Assembly: GCA_964370165.1 (NCBI GenBank)
Contig: CAYJIG010000014.1
Span: forward strand, 1-39,337
Length of the DNA: 39,337 nucleotides
Source: JAAYCI01 sp964370165
GTDB lineage: Bacteria; Bacillota; Clostridia; Oscillospirales; Ruminococcaceae
Direction: 5' to 3'
Shown here in pieces: positions 31,469 to 39,337 of this stretch. The position numbers and the translations under genes are program-made. Each line of letters opens with the position of its first letter. Within the stretch, counting starts at the first letter, position 1. Below the pieces are notes generated by a model, which worked only from the letters and a program-made list of their open reading frames with translations, was not told the origin of the DNA and made no database searches.

Positions 31469-32422
31469 TTATTCAATAATTTTTGATTTATATAGTGGTA
31501 CCAAGTCTTTTGGGATAACAAATTTTGCGGCTTTCGGTATTACTTGCGCTGTGAAAGATGGCACCGGAGCAAATTCTCCGTCGACGTTTAAGATCATCGA
31601 TTCTTTTTTTGTCGGGCGGATTGTAATTTCTTTCACACGATGGTAATCAATCATATTGCGTAGCTCAAACACTATCTCGCCGTTATGAAAATGCTCGCCT
31701 TTTTTATACTTGCTGATAATAGACGCTATCTTCAGCCTGCTAATCTTCTTCACAAGAACTATGTCCAGCATGCCGTCGTCCAGCCTTGCACACGGCGCTG
31801 CCCTAAACCCGCCGCCGTAGTATTGGCCGTTGCACACTGTTGCTATCAGATATTTGTCTTGTATTTCCTTGCCGTCCAGCGTGATGTCAAGGGCTTCACC
31901 CAGCGGCTGTAGGAGCTTTTCTACAATAGACAAGTTATAAGCCATGCTTCCGCCCATGCCCGGCAGGCGCCTATATTTTTGCATAGCGCAAACCACCTGT
32001 GCATCAAGGCCTACCGACATGATGGCCACGCATATATCGTCTTTGTTTTTGATAAGGTCTACCGATATGGCCTTGCCTTGAATTTGCGCTTGTATATCCA
32101 AAAACTCTTCGACCAAGCCAAAGTTTCGAATATAGTCGTTCCCACTTCCGCAAGGCAAATGCGCCACTTGTGCGTTTTCATATTGGTATGCACCCGCAAA
32201 CACTTCGTTCAGTGTTCCGTCACCACCCACGGCATATAAGCGCACAGCATCACCTTTTTTTGCATATTCACTTGCCAAAAAAGTGGCGTGTTTTGGCGCG
32301 TCCGTCACCCAAATCTCTGCTTGGACTCCCAGCATATCTGCCGCTTGTGAAATTTTCGGGCTGAGCAGTTTATCCACATTTTGCTTGCCCGAGGCCGGGT
32401 TTATGATAAAAACATGTTTCAA
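31469..32422 (-). CDS. Diacylglycerol-kinase-family lipid kinase
   Basis: The 317-aa protein has the catalytic-domain signatures of the DagK/YegS family: FIINPASGKQN, AVGGDGTLNEV (nucleotide-binding GGDGT) and LPCGSGNDYIRN, plus the C-terminal beta-sandwich ending NVDGEFAP. It phosphorylates diacylglycerol or a related lipid at the membrane. The start is a TTG at 32422 with AGGAGG 8 nt upstream; the longer in-frame extension to 32476 has no ribosome site and is not family-like. Confidence 0.88.
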   Translation of the reverse strand: MKHVFIINPASGKQNVDKLLSPKISQAADMLGVQAEIWVTDAPKHATFLASEYAKKGDAVRLYAVGGDGTLNEVFAGAYQYENAQVAHLPCGSGNDYIRNFGLVEEFLDIQAQIQGKAISVDLIKNKDDICVAIMSVGLDAQVVCAMQKYRRLPGMGGSMAYNLSIVEKLLQPLGEALDITLDGKEIQDKYLIATVCNGQYYGGGFRAAPCARLDDGMLDIVLVKKISRLKIASIISKYKKGEHFHNGEIVFELRNMIDYHRVKEITIRPTKKESMILNVDGEFAPVPSFTAQVIPKAAKFVIPKDLVPLYKSKIIE

Positions 32423-32606
32423 TTGTGCATCCTCCTGCGTATTACGTCTTTTCAGTATGCCACAGCTATCCACCATCTGACAAGTATCTTCTTACATTAT
32501 TTTGTTATTTTTGTCGTCTGTACTGTTATTTTTAAAAATCCATTGTCGTTTTTATCTATTTAAAATATCTTTGCATATTTTTCTGCACTACACCACACTT
32601 CTATTA

Positions 32607-32635
32607 TTGCACTTTTAATCAAATTACTTTATAAT
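32607..32635 (+). promoter_or_regulatory. Promoter of the UbiA-type gene
   Basis: TTGCAC (32607-32612) and TATAAT (32630-32635) are 17 nt apart, about 60 nt before the TTG start. Confidence 0.7.
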
Positions 32636-32702
32636 ATAAAATGCTGTATTATATTATTCTACGTGTTTATTTTGCGGCAAAACATATAAAGGGGCTTTTC
32701 AC

Positions 32703-33635
32703 TTGAAAGAATATTTAAAATTAGCACGGTTTGATCATTATATTAAAAACCTATTTATGCTACCCGGTGTGCTTTTTGCGTTCGTAATGACGCAAAATAC
32801 AGGGGAGCGATTTGATTTTGTTGTTATTTTGATCAACACCGCTTTGGCTTTTGTGGCGCTTTGCCTTGTGTCCAGTGCCAACTATACCTTAAACGAATAT
32901 GTGGACGCACAGTTTGACAAGTTTCATCCCGAGAAAAAAAATAGGGTGGCTGTGGTTTTAGACCTTAAAAAATCCATTGTCACGGTGCAATATCTTGTGT
33001 TTTTGGTTGTTGGACTTTCTATTGCATGGTTCACAAATTTTCCTTGCTTCTTGCAAACAGCTCTTTTAGCATTCATGGGTATTCTATATAATGTGCGGCC
33101 CATTCGCACCAAAGACTTACCGTATATGGACGTTTTAAGTGAAAGCGTGAACAACCTTATTCGCCTTTTAATCGGCTGGTATGCCGCCACTACTTTTGTA
33201 GAACCTCCTTTATCGCTGGGTGTTGGATATTGGATGGGTGGCGCTTTCTTGATGACGGTAAAACGCTACAGCGAATATCGCTATATTAACAATCCCGAAA
33301 CCGCCCAGCTATACCGCAAAAGCTTTAAGTACTACACCGAAAATAGCCTTCTTTTGGCCGCTGTGTTTTATGCGATGATGTCTACCTTCCTTTTGGGCGT
33401 GTTTATCATCAAGTTTAAAATCGAGCTTGTGTTCTGTGTTCCTTTCCTGATGCTACTTTTCTGCTGGTATTTGGCCATCGGTATGCAAAAAGATTCGGCC
33501 GCTATGAAACCCGAAAAACTGTATCGGCACAAAGGCATGCTGTTGCTCATTGTATTCATTGCTGTTTTGGGCACGGTGCTTATGTTTGTTCCGCCAATTC
33601 CTCAATTGGAATTCTTGATGGGCTGGGCGTTTTAA
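32703..33635 (+). CDS. UbiA-family prenyltransferase (DPPR-synthase-like)
   Basis: The 310-aa membrane protein has the first Asp-rich motif as NEYVDAQFD (64-72), followed by KFHPEKKNR, and the second region KDLPYMDVLSE. The HP-K-R block after motif 1 resembles decaprenyl-phosphate 5-phosphoribosyltransferases more than quinone-synthesis UbiA enzymes. These transfer a phosphoribosyl group to a lipid carrier. The TTG start at 32703 follows AAAGGGG by 8 nt. No partner of a decaprenyl-arabinose pathway is visible, so the substrate is open. It is monocistronic, convergent with clpE. Confidence 0.82.
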   Translation: MKEYLKLARFDHYIKNLFMLPGVLFAFVMTQNTGERFDFVVILINTALAFVALCLVSSANYTLNEYVDAQFDKFHPEKKNRVAVVLDLKKSIVTVQYLVFLVVGLSIAWFTNFPCFLQTALLAFMGILYNVRPIRTKDLPYMDVLSESVNNLIRLLIGWYAATTFVEPPLSLGVGYWMGGAFLMTVKRYSEYRYINNPETAQLYRKSFKYYTENSLLLAAVFYAMMSTFLLGVFIIKFKIELVFCVPFLMLLFCWYLAIGMQKDSAAMKPEKLYRHKGMLLLIVFIAVLGTVLMFVPPIPQLEFLMGWAF

Positions 33636-33652
33636 AACATTTTAAGACTATA

Positions 33653-33691
33653 AAAAACGGAGCTTTGGTTTATACCCAAGGCTCCGTTTTT
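33653..33691. terminator. Bidirectional terminator between the UbiA-type gene and clpE
   Basis: AAAACGGAGC and its complement GCTCCGTTTT form the outer stem, continued by TTGG/CCAA inside, with A and T tracts on the two flanks. It serves both converging genes. Confidence 0.9.
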
Positions 33692-33710
33692 ATTTGGTTA
33701 TGTTTAACAC

Positions 33711-36011
33711 TTAATGAAGTTTTACCTTTATTTCGCCGTCTTTTTCACCCACATGCACTTTTGACAACTTGTGGTCTTCTATAATTCCGTGGGCAATGGG
33801 ATCTTCCACTTCTTTACGGATAACACGACGCAAATCTCTGGCGCCATACTTTCCGCCTTTAGCGTGTTCCACCAGTATTTTCAGTGCCTCTTCATCCCAA
33901 GACATTTCTATGCCTTTGTTTAAAAGCGGGTCTTTATATTCTTTCAGCATCAAGGCTGCAATTTCTGCAAGGCTATCGGTGGACAGTGGCGCAAACGATA
34001 CCACCTCGTCCACACGTGCTATAAACTCAGGCCGCAGAAAATCTCGCAGTGCTTTCATAGACTTTTCGTCGCTCATCTGTGCCACTGTTTTGTCGAAACC
34101 AACATTTGCCACATTGTTTGACGAGCCTGCGTTTGATGTCATGCAAATTACAGTGTTTTCAAAGCTGACACTGCGTCCCTGCGCGTCGTTTATCTTGCCC
34201 TCATCCATTATCTGTAACAAAATATTCATCACGTCGGGATGTGCTTTTTCTATCTCATCAAACAAAATCACGCTATATGGCTTGCGGCGCACTTTTTCGG
34301 TAAGCTGGCCTGCCTCGTCATATCCAACATATCCCGGAGGCGAGCCTATCAAGCGGCTTACTGCATGCTTTTCCATAAACTCGCTCATGTCAAGGCGAAT
34401 CAGTGGGTCTACAGAATCAAAAAGCTGGAACGCCAACTGTTTCACCAGTTCTGTTTTACCAACACCGGTAGGGCCTACAAATATAAAGCTGGCCGGACGG
34501 CGGCGGCCCGATATATCGGCACGCACACGCTTTATGGCATTTGATACCAGATGTACCGCCTCGTGCTGGCCAATCACCTTTTCTTCCAGGCGTTTTTCCA
34601 AGCTACCCAGCTTTTCATATTCACTTTCCTCTATCTTCACGGCGGGAATTCCTGTCCAAAGTTCTATTACCTTGGCCACGTCTTCCATGGTCACTTCAAT
34701 AGTGTCCACCTGCTCTTTTAGCTCGTCCACTTCCGGCGTCCTGCGCGCAACTTCGCTTTTAACCTCGGCAAGCCGCTCATAATCAGGCTCTGTCGTTTGC
34801 TCGATTTCGGTTTCTTCCGCCATCAGTTCTTCCAGCTCCACTTGCTTGTCCATCCAGTTTGTTATCTCTGCATGGCGAAGACTACAGCACGCAGCCGCCT
34901 CGTCAAGCAAGTCTATTGCCTTATCCGGCAAAAACCTGTCTGTGATATAGCGTTCTGACAAGCGCACTGCCGCCTCTACAATATCATCGTTCAGCTTCAC
35001 ATGGTGGTGAGCCTCGTAGTATTCTTTCACTCCACAAAGTACCGCTATGGTGTCGCTGATGGAAGGCTCTTCCACCTTCACCGGCTGGAACCTACGCTCC
35101 AGCGCCTGATCTTTTTCAATGTACTTGCGATATTCGGCAAACGTGGTGGCGCCGATCACCTGGATTTCACCACGTGAAAGAGCAGGCTTTAAAATATTGG
35201 CGGCGTTCATTGCGCCTTCCGAGTCGCCCGCGCCGGTGATGTTGTGTACCTCGTCTATAAACAAAATCACGTTTTGGGCAGCTTTCACCTCTGAAATAAG
35301 ACCTTTTACACGGCTTTCAAACTGGCCGCGAAACTGCGTACCCGCCACAAGTGATGTCAAATCCAAAAGATAAATTTCTCTGTTTTTAAGGCGTGCCGGC
35401 ACATCACCGGACGCAATGCGCAAAGCAATGCCCTCGGCAATAGCCGTTTTACCTACACCGGCCTCGCCTATTAAGCACGGATTATTCTTCTGCCTTCTGG
35501 ACAAAATTTGTACCGTGCGGTAAATTTCCCTGTCGCGTCCTATCACTCTATCCAGCTGGCCGTCGGCCGCTCTTTTGGTAAGATTTTCACAGTATGTGTC
35601 CAAAAACTTACGTTTTGGCGGCTTATTTCCACGTTTTTTGTCTGTATCGTCTTTTTGCTTTTTGCCTTCTTTGGACGTTCCACCAAACACAAATGGGAAT
35701 GTGGCCGAGCCACCGGGTGAAAACTCGTCCTCAGAGCTGTCATCCCTTTCTTCTTCGGGCAACGCACCATCTATATCCGCCAGACCTTGCATGGCCTCAA
35801 AGCCGCCTTCACCTACAAAGCCGGCAAATTTTTCTTCTATACCTTCCAAATCAGCATCGGATATGCCAAACTGCTTCATCATATCATCCACAGGCTTGAT
35901 ACCCAGGGAATGGGCACAAGTAAGGCAAAAACCCTCACTGCGTGTTTCATCTCCTTCCATGCGCTGGATGAAAACAATGGCAGGCCTTTTTTTACATTTT
36001 GTGCATGTCAT
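33711..36011 (-). CDS. clpE: ClpE-type AAA+ unfoldase with N-terminal zinc finger
   Basis: The 766-aa protein has an N-terminal C4 zinc finger (CTKC...CLTC, residues 3-32), a low-complexity linker, and two AAA modules: D1 with GEAGVGKTAIAEG and ILFIDEVHNI, D2 with GPTGVGKTELVKQ and ILFDEIEKAHPDV, separated by a short middle domain. Zinc finger instead of a Clp N domain defines ClpE. It feeds substrates to ClpP. The ATG at 36011 has AAAGG about 10 nt upstream; earlier in-frame starts lack one. No clear CtsR repeat is seen in its promoter. Confidence 0.9.
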   Translation of the reverse strand: MTCTKCKKRPAIVFIQRMEGDETRSEGFCLTCAHSLGIKPVDDMMKQFGISDADLEGIEEKFAGFVGEGGFEAMQGLADIDGALPEEERDDSSEDEFSPGGSATFPFVFGGTSKEGKKQKDDTDKKRGNKPPKRKFLDTYCENLTKRAADGQLDRVIGRDREIYRTVQILSRRQKNNPCLIGEAGVGKTAIAEGIALRIASGDVPARLKNREIYLLDLTSLVAGTQFRGQFESRVKGLISEVKAAQNVILFIDEVHNITGAGDSEGAMNAANILKPALSRGEIQVIGATTFAEYRKYIEKDQALERRFQPVKVEEPSISDTIAVLCGVKEYYEAHHHVKLNDDIVEAAVRLSERYITDRFLPDKAIDLLDEAAACCSLRHAEITNWMDKQVELEELMAEETEIEQTTEPDYERLAEVKSEVARRTPEVDELKEQVDTIEVTMEDVAKVIELWTGIPAVKIEESEYEKLGSLEKRLEEKVIGQHEAVHLVSNAIKRVRADISGRRRPASFIFVGPTGVGKTELVKQLAFQLFDSVDPLIRLDMSEFMEKHAVSRLIGSPPGYVGYDEAGQLTEKVRRKPYSVILFDEIEKAHPDVMNILLQIMDEGKINDAQGRSVSFENTVICMTSNAGSSNNVANVGFDKTVAQMSDEKSMKALRDFLRPEFIARVDEVVSFAPLSTDSLAEIAALMLKEYKDPLLNKGIEMSWDEEALKILVEHAKGGKYGARDLRRVIRKEVEDPIAHGIIEDHKLSKVHVGEKDGEIKVKLH

Positions 36012-36120
36012 ATTGCAAATGCCTTTCCCGCATTTAAGCGATGTATCTCTAAAGACTTCTTTCATATATGCAAAATTCTCATTCAAGCTAACATGAAAAA
36101 AGCCAAACTTTCTTGTGTTT

Positions 36121-36149
36121 AGTATACACCATTTTTTTCGTTTTAGCAA
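36121..36149 (-). promoter_or_regulatory. clpE promoter
   Basis: On the reverse strand TTGCTA (36149-36144) and TATACT (36126-36121) are 17 nt apart. No CtsR heptad repeat was recognised around it. Confidence 0.65.
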
Positions 36150-36200
36150 TCCCTAGGCGAGTCTGCTAAAAATTTCATATTTTACACGCATTTTCGATGA

Positions 36201-36887
36201 TTACAGGAAAAATATATCAATAATATTAAACGGTGATAGTAATTTATACACCAAAGCCTTCGAAAAATAGGCCGCGCTTCCCATGTCATAAACCTGCATA
36301 AACTCCATGCCCCATATTACTAAAAGCGCCAAATATATGTACATAACTCCTATAAGCACACCCATCACAGCGCCCAGTGCCGAATTTATCGGCTTCAGTA
36401 CCGGCATTCTTGCCACGTTGTTTATCATTGAAATTGCGGATTTTATTATCAGCCTCAGCACAATGTATAAAACAAAAAATAATACAATGCCTAAAAGCGG
36501 CACCACCAGTGGCTCTACCACTTGTAAAACAATTTGAGTCGATATATCGTCAGAGTTTGCGTCAATAATAGGTTGTAATATCTGCAACACAGAGGTTATC
36601 ACCTCTTTTGGCAAAGTGTCAAACATGCCTATGAAATAACTTTCCACATCAACAAACCCGTTTTGTGAAATGTTTTCTGCAATAAGGGTTTGAAGGCTGT
36701 CTCTCATGAAGTTTTCAAAAATGAAAACCGACAAAAAGCGTGAGCCAATAACAGCCGCCACAAAAACCGCAAGCGAGCCCAAAAAACTGAGTACACTGCG
36801 TACAAAACCTTTTTTTGCGTAATATATAACCGTGAAAACCATCACCAATATTGCCGCACCGTCTAATATCAAGGAAGGTATGAGCAT
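36201..36887 (-). CDS. CvpA-family membrane protein
   Basis: The 228-aa protein has four or more hydrophobic helices and the CvpA opening: DGAAILVMVFTVIYYAKKGFVRSVLSFLG. The central region holds an extra-membrane loop (about 60-110), and PVLKPINSALGAVMGVLIG follows the family pattern. CvpA proteins affect envelope integrity and secretion; no biochemical activity is established. AAGGGGATAATA precedes the ATG, and it follows the DUF5711-like gene by 28 bp in the same operon. Confidence 0.85.
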   Translation of the reverse strand: MLIPSLILDGAAILVMVFTVIYYAKKGFVRSVLSFLGSLAVFVAAVIGSRFLSVFIFENFMRDSLQTLIAENISQNGFVDVESYFIGMFDTLPKEVITSVLQILQPIIDANSDDISTQIVLQVVEPLVVPLLGIVLFFVLYIVLRLIIKSAISMINNVARMPVLKPINSALGAVMGVLIGVMYIYLALLVIWGMEFMQVYDMGSAAYFSKALVYKLLSPFNIIDIFFL

Positions 36888-36915
36888 TATTATCCCCTTA
36901 TCTGTCTACTCAATT

Positions 36916-38520
36916 TTACTGTTCGTCCGATGCCGACGTGCTTTGTGGCACGCTTTGTGGCACACTTTCCGGTACAGAAGACGGCATCGAAACGTTCTGC
37001 ACAACAGAGGTAATTTGTGGTGCAGAAGACGCCGAAGATTCCGATTGCATCGGCTCTGCATACAGATAATCTTCTATCGGAAGCACCGCGCCCATTGTCA
37101 CCAAAAGCGGCTGTGTGCCTGCTTTTGCAAAGCCAAGCGCTAAGTCTTCATACTCTATTTGTGTGCTGAGCTGGCCCATGGAATTATACACAAACATCTC
37201 TTGGCCCACCAGCAAAAATACACCGTTTTCTGTGCCCAACACCTGCGCTGTGCCGGCCGCATGTGCCACATTTTCATATACTTCTTCCATAAGACTGCTT
37301 ACCCACACAGTGTGCACTATCTCGCCGGTAGATGTTCCAAACACCAGCGCTACACCTGCATCACTTATGTCTGCCGTCAAAAGACGTCTGCCGCTGTAGT
37401 CATACCGATAAAGCTCTGCTCCGTCTTGGTCATATACCGCCGAAAATGTATCATACACTGCTAAAATCTGGCCACGACCCATGTACTGCATTTGTAACAG
37501 CACTGACCCATTTGCACGTACTGTGGCCCCGACTTCTTCGCTGTTAGTGTGGAGAAAATAAAGGGTGGTGCCAAGCTCGCCACCTTGCGCCGAGACTGTG
37601 GCAACCGTGAGGCTGCGGTTATCCGTGCCAAATGTTGCGGCGACCGGGTTTTCGTCGACAATAGGCCAGCTGAAATCCGGCTCGCTTGTATCGTAAGGCG
37701 GGTTATAGACATCTAAAAACGTGCGATGCCTTGACGCTGTGACAACTGCAATCGATCCACCCGGGCTCATCTCGCAAAACTGGATGTCGTGCTCGGTCAC
37801 TTGTGTGGTGATAGTGTCGTCATATCCCTCTATTGTATATTCCTTACTGCCTCTGTTATACAAAACCACCCTGTTGTCTCCGCTGGAAATTCCCGGCTGG
37901 ATGTAGCTGTGTGGTATATTACGCAAAATGCGGCCTGTGGAAGATACCATCACCATCTCTTGTGAGCCAAGCGCCACAAACCCGTCATCCGACATCTGCT
38001 CGGATTTTTTATACTCTATCATCGCAAAATCCATAGGAAAGCCTTCACCCGGTTGCAACGCTATACTAAGGCTTGTCATGCCGCCGGATATCGCCGTGGC
38101 AACAGAAAGATATGCGCCACTGGTGAAAAACAGTACTACCAATCCTATCAACGCCGCAATTATGGACATCATGATATATCGCCTTCTGCGACGTTTGCGT
38201 GCAGGCGATAGTTTCGGCTTTTTAGGTGATGGCTTTTTAATGTTTTCAACTTCGGGGTTACTGCCCGGAAAAACCGTCGTCTTTTTGCGTCCTTTTTTGC
38301 GACGAGCTTCTTTTGGCTTTGGTGGAATAACCCCACTGGGCAAGGCAACCTCCGCCTTTTTTTCCTGCACATCATCTTTATTCAGCTTTTGACCCGGGCG
38401 TGCACTTGTCAAGGCCACGCCTTTATGCGTTTGCTTGACTTTCAGCTTTTTCCCTTCAATCTTTTGCCCCGGTACCACAAGGTTTGTGTGTTTGATTTTT
38501 CTTTTTTTCTTTTCTTCCAT
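36916..38520 (-). CDS. DUF5711-like membrane-anchored beta-propeller protein
   Basis: The 534-aa protein has a long Lys/Arg/Pro-rich cytoplasmic tail (about 1-112), one transmembrane helix (about 113-140), an extracellular repeat region of beta strands resembling a propeller (about 160-480), and a Ser/Pro/Gln-rich disordered end. The layout and its neighbours (truA, cvpA) match DUF5711 proteins in Clostridia. Function is unknown; a surface scaffold or sensor role is a guess. AAAGG precedes the ATG. Confidence 0.75.
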   Translation of the reverse strand: MEEKKKRKIKHTNLVVPGQKIEGKKLKVKQTHKGVALTSARPGQKLNKDDVQEKKAEVALPSGVIPPKPKEARRKKGRKKTTVFPGSNPEVENIKKPSPKKPKLSPARKRRRRRYIMMSIIAALIGLVVLFFTSGAYLSVATAISGGMTSLSIALQPGEGFPMDFAMIEYKKSEQMSDDGFVALGSQEMVMVSSTGRILRNIPHSYIQPGISSGDNRVVLYNRGSKEYTIEGYDDTITTQVTEHDIQFCEMSPGGSIAVVTASRHRTFLDVYNPPYDTSEPDFSWPIVDENPVAATFGTDNRSLTVATVSAQGGELGTTLYFLHTNSEEVGATVRANGSVLLQMQYMGRGQILAVYDTFSAVYDQDGAELYRYDYSGRRLLTADISDAGVALVFGTSTGEIVHTVWVSSLMEEVYENVAHAAGTAQVLGTENGVFLLVGQEMFVYNSMGQLSTQIEYEDLALGFAKAGTQPLLVTMGAVLPIEDYLYAEPMQSESSASSAPQITSVVQNVSMPSSVPESVPQSVPQSTSASDEQ

Positions 38521-38558
38521 TTCACAAACCTTTCTGTTTTTTTAATGAAAACTGTATT

Positions 38559-39302
38559 TTATATATCATTTGGGTAAAACACTTTGTGTAAAAAAAGGCC
38601 TTGCGCCGGTAAAGTCGGGCCTGCTGTGTCGCGATTTTTCGCCAGTAGTACTTCCTTTACCCACGTTTCGGTTTTGCGACCAAAGCCTACTTCAAGTAAT
38701 GTTCCTGCAATGATACGTACCATGTTGTACAAAAAACCATCGGCAGCAATGTGCATGTCTAAAAACTCGCCTCTTTGCCTGAATGATAGATGGCTTATGG
38801 TGCGCACTGTGTCTTCAATATTGCTTCCCGCCGACATAAACGACGCAAAATCGTGTTTTCCCACAAGATATTCTGTCGCATTTTGCATGGAGTTTATATC
38901 CAGTTTTCCACCTACACGATGGCAAAGGTGACTGTGGAATGCATCGCTCACAAACGAGTTGTGAATAACATACCTGTATTCTTTACCAAGCGCTGAGTAT
39001 CTTGCGTGAAAATCATCCGGCACTATTGTGGCCAATTTTGCACGAATATCATGTGGCAGATAATGATTTAGCGCCAAAGGGATTTTATTTACTGGAATTT
39101 CAGTATCCATGCGGAAACTAAGACAGTATTCCTCTGCATGTACCCCTGAGTCGGTGCGGCTACAGCCTTTGATGTTTCCCCTGCTGCCAAACACCTTTTC
39201 CATGGCGTCTTGAAACGCTTCACACACGCTTAGGGCATTTTTCTGCACCTGAAACCCGTGGTAATTTGTGCCCATGAACGAAATTTTCAGTAGTATATTC
39301 AT
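38559..39302 (-). CDS. truA: tRNA pseudouridine synthase A
   Basis: The 247-aa enzyme has the N-terminal MNILLKISFMGTNYHGFQVQ, the catalytic motif CSRTDSGVHA with its Asp nucleophile (Ser replaces the common Ala after it), and GDFASF-like HDFASFMSAGS with C-terminal LYNMVRIIAGTLLEVG. It isomerises uridines 38-40 in the anticodon stem. The ATG at 39302 matches the usual N-terminus, though its ribosome site is weak. Upstream in-frame starts reach 39332 and may reflect overlap with a gene beyond the edge. Confidence 0.93.
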   Translation of the reverse strand: MNILLKISFMGTNYHGFQVQKNALSVCEAFQDAMEKVFGSRGNIKGCSRTDSGVHAEEYCLSFRMDTEIPVNKIPLALNHYLPHDIRAKLATIVPDDFHARYSALGKEYRYVIHNSFVSDAFHSHLCHRVGGKLDINSMQNATEYLVGKHDFASFMSAGSNIEDTVRTISHLSFRQRGEFLDMHIAADGFLYNMVRIIAGTLLEVGFGRKTETWVKEVLLAKNRDTAGPTLPAQGLFLHKVFYPNDI

Positions 39303-39337
39303 TGCATCCACACAGGGCCTATCTGCCCCCACACAGT

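Noticed and set aside
33769..34782. 337-aa forward ORF
   Set aside because: It is antisense to the AAA modules of clpE, with Ser/Thr-rich composition typical of a shadow frame.

Overview
The window looks like a chromosomal stretch from a low-GC Gram-positive anaerobe of the Clostridia (Oscillospirales-like at a guess). The reasons are AT-rich intergenic DNA, strong Shine-Dalgarno sites with frequent TTG starts, a CIRCE-controlled groESL operon, a T-box leader, a ClpE-type ATPase with a zinc finger, a sodium-pump decarboxylase beta subunit, a DUF5711-like gene, and relics of a Tn4451-like mobilizable element. No rRNA, CRISPR array or intact prophage is visible. All names come from motif recognition; no database search was run.

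Layout. 1-2070: a signal-peptide surface protein running off the left edge, preceded by a promoter, a 51-codon TTG-start leader ORF and a terminator hairpin that overlaps the leader's stop codon (an attenuator candidate). Next to it lie fused fragments of a relaxase and a large serine recombinase. 2237-8742: a complete branched-chain-type ABC importer (livK, livH, livM, livG, livF) followed by an RpiB-family sugar-phosphate isomerase. It is divergent from a LacI-family gene, with two 20-bp operators 148 bp apart between them. 8746-9944: a decayed IS3-family element. 10096-10206: tRNA-Pro(GGG) with terminator. 10383-14061: a metal-homeostasis group (mntP, a P1B-like ATPase, a DUF6110-like protein with a Cys-rich tail, a stand-alone AraC domain).

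14140-20507: a TetR-family regulon marked by three near-identical 20-bp operators. One arm is a DUF2325-like gene, a DUF3793-like gene and a flavodoxin; the other is TetR, a heterodimeric ABC pair resembling the siderophore importers YbtPQ/IrtAB, and an ATC-hydrolase-like enzyme. 20569-21880: an orphan Na+-pump decarboxylase beta subunit with a 37-aa OadG-like partner. 21955-27278: five co-directional genes headed by a CARF-PD-(D/E)XK nuclease of the Card1/DUF1887 type, then an NlpC/P60-like protein that has lost its catalytic Cys and His, a membrane-anchored SGNH hydrolase, a HAD phosphatase and a TTG-start alpha/beta hydrolase. 27316-29171: trpB2 behind a T-box with a UGG (Trp) specifier. 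29222-31379: groEL/groES with CIRCE. 31469-39302: lipid kinase, UbiA-type prenyltransferase, clpE, cvpA, DUF5711-like gene, truA.

The parts most worth following are the TetR regulon linking a siderophore-type transporter to a thiazoline-ring hydrolase, the CRISPR-less CARF nuclease upstream of an envelope gene set that includes a pseudo-peptidase, the leader ORF/terminator in front of the surface protein, and the LacI-controlled Liv-type importer with a sugar isomerase.
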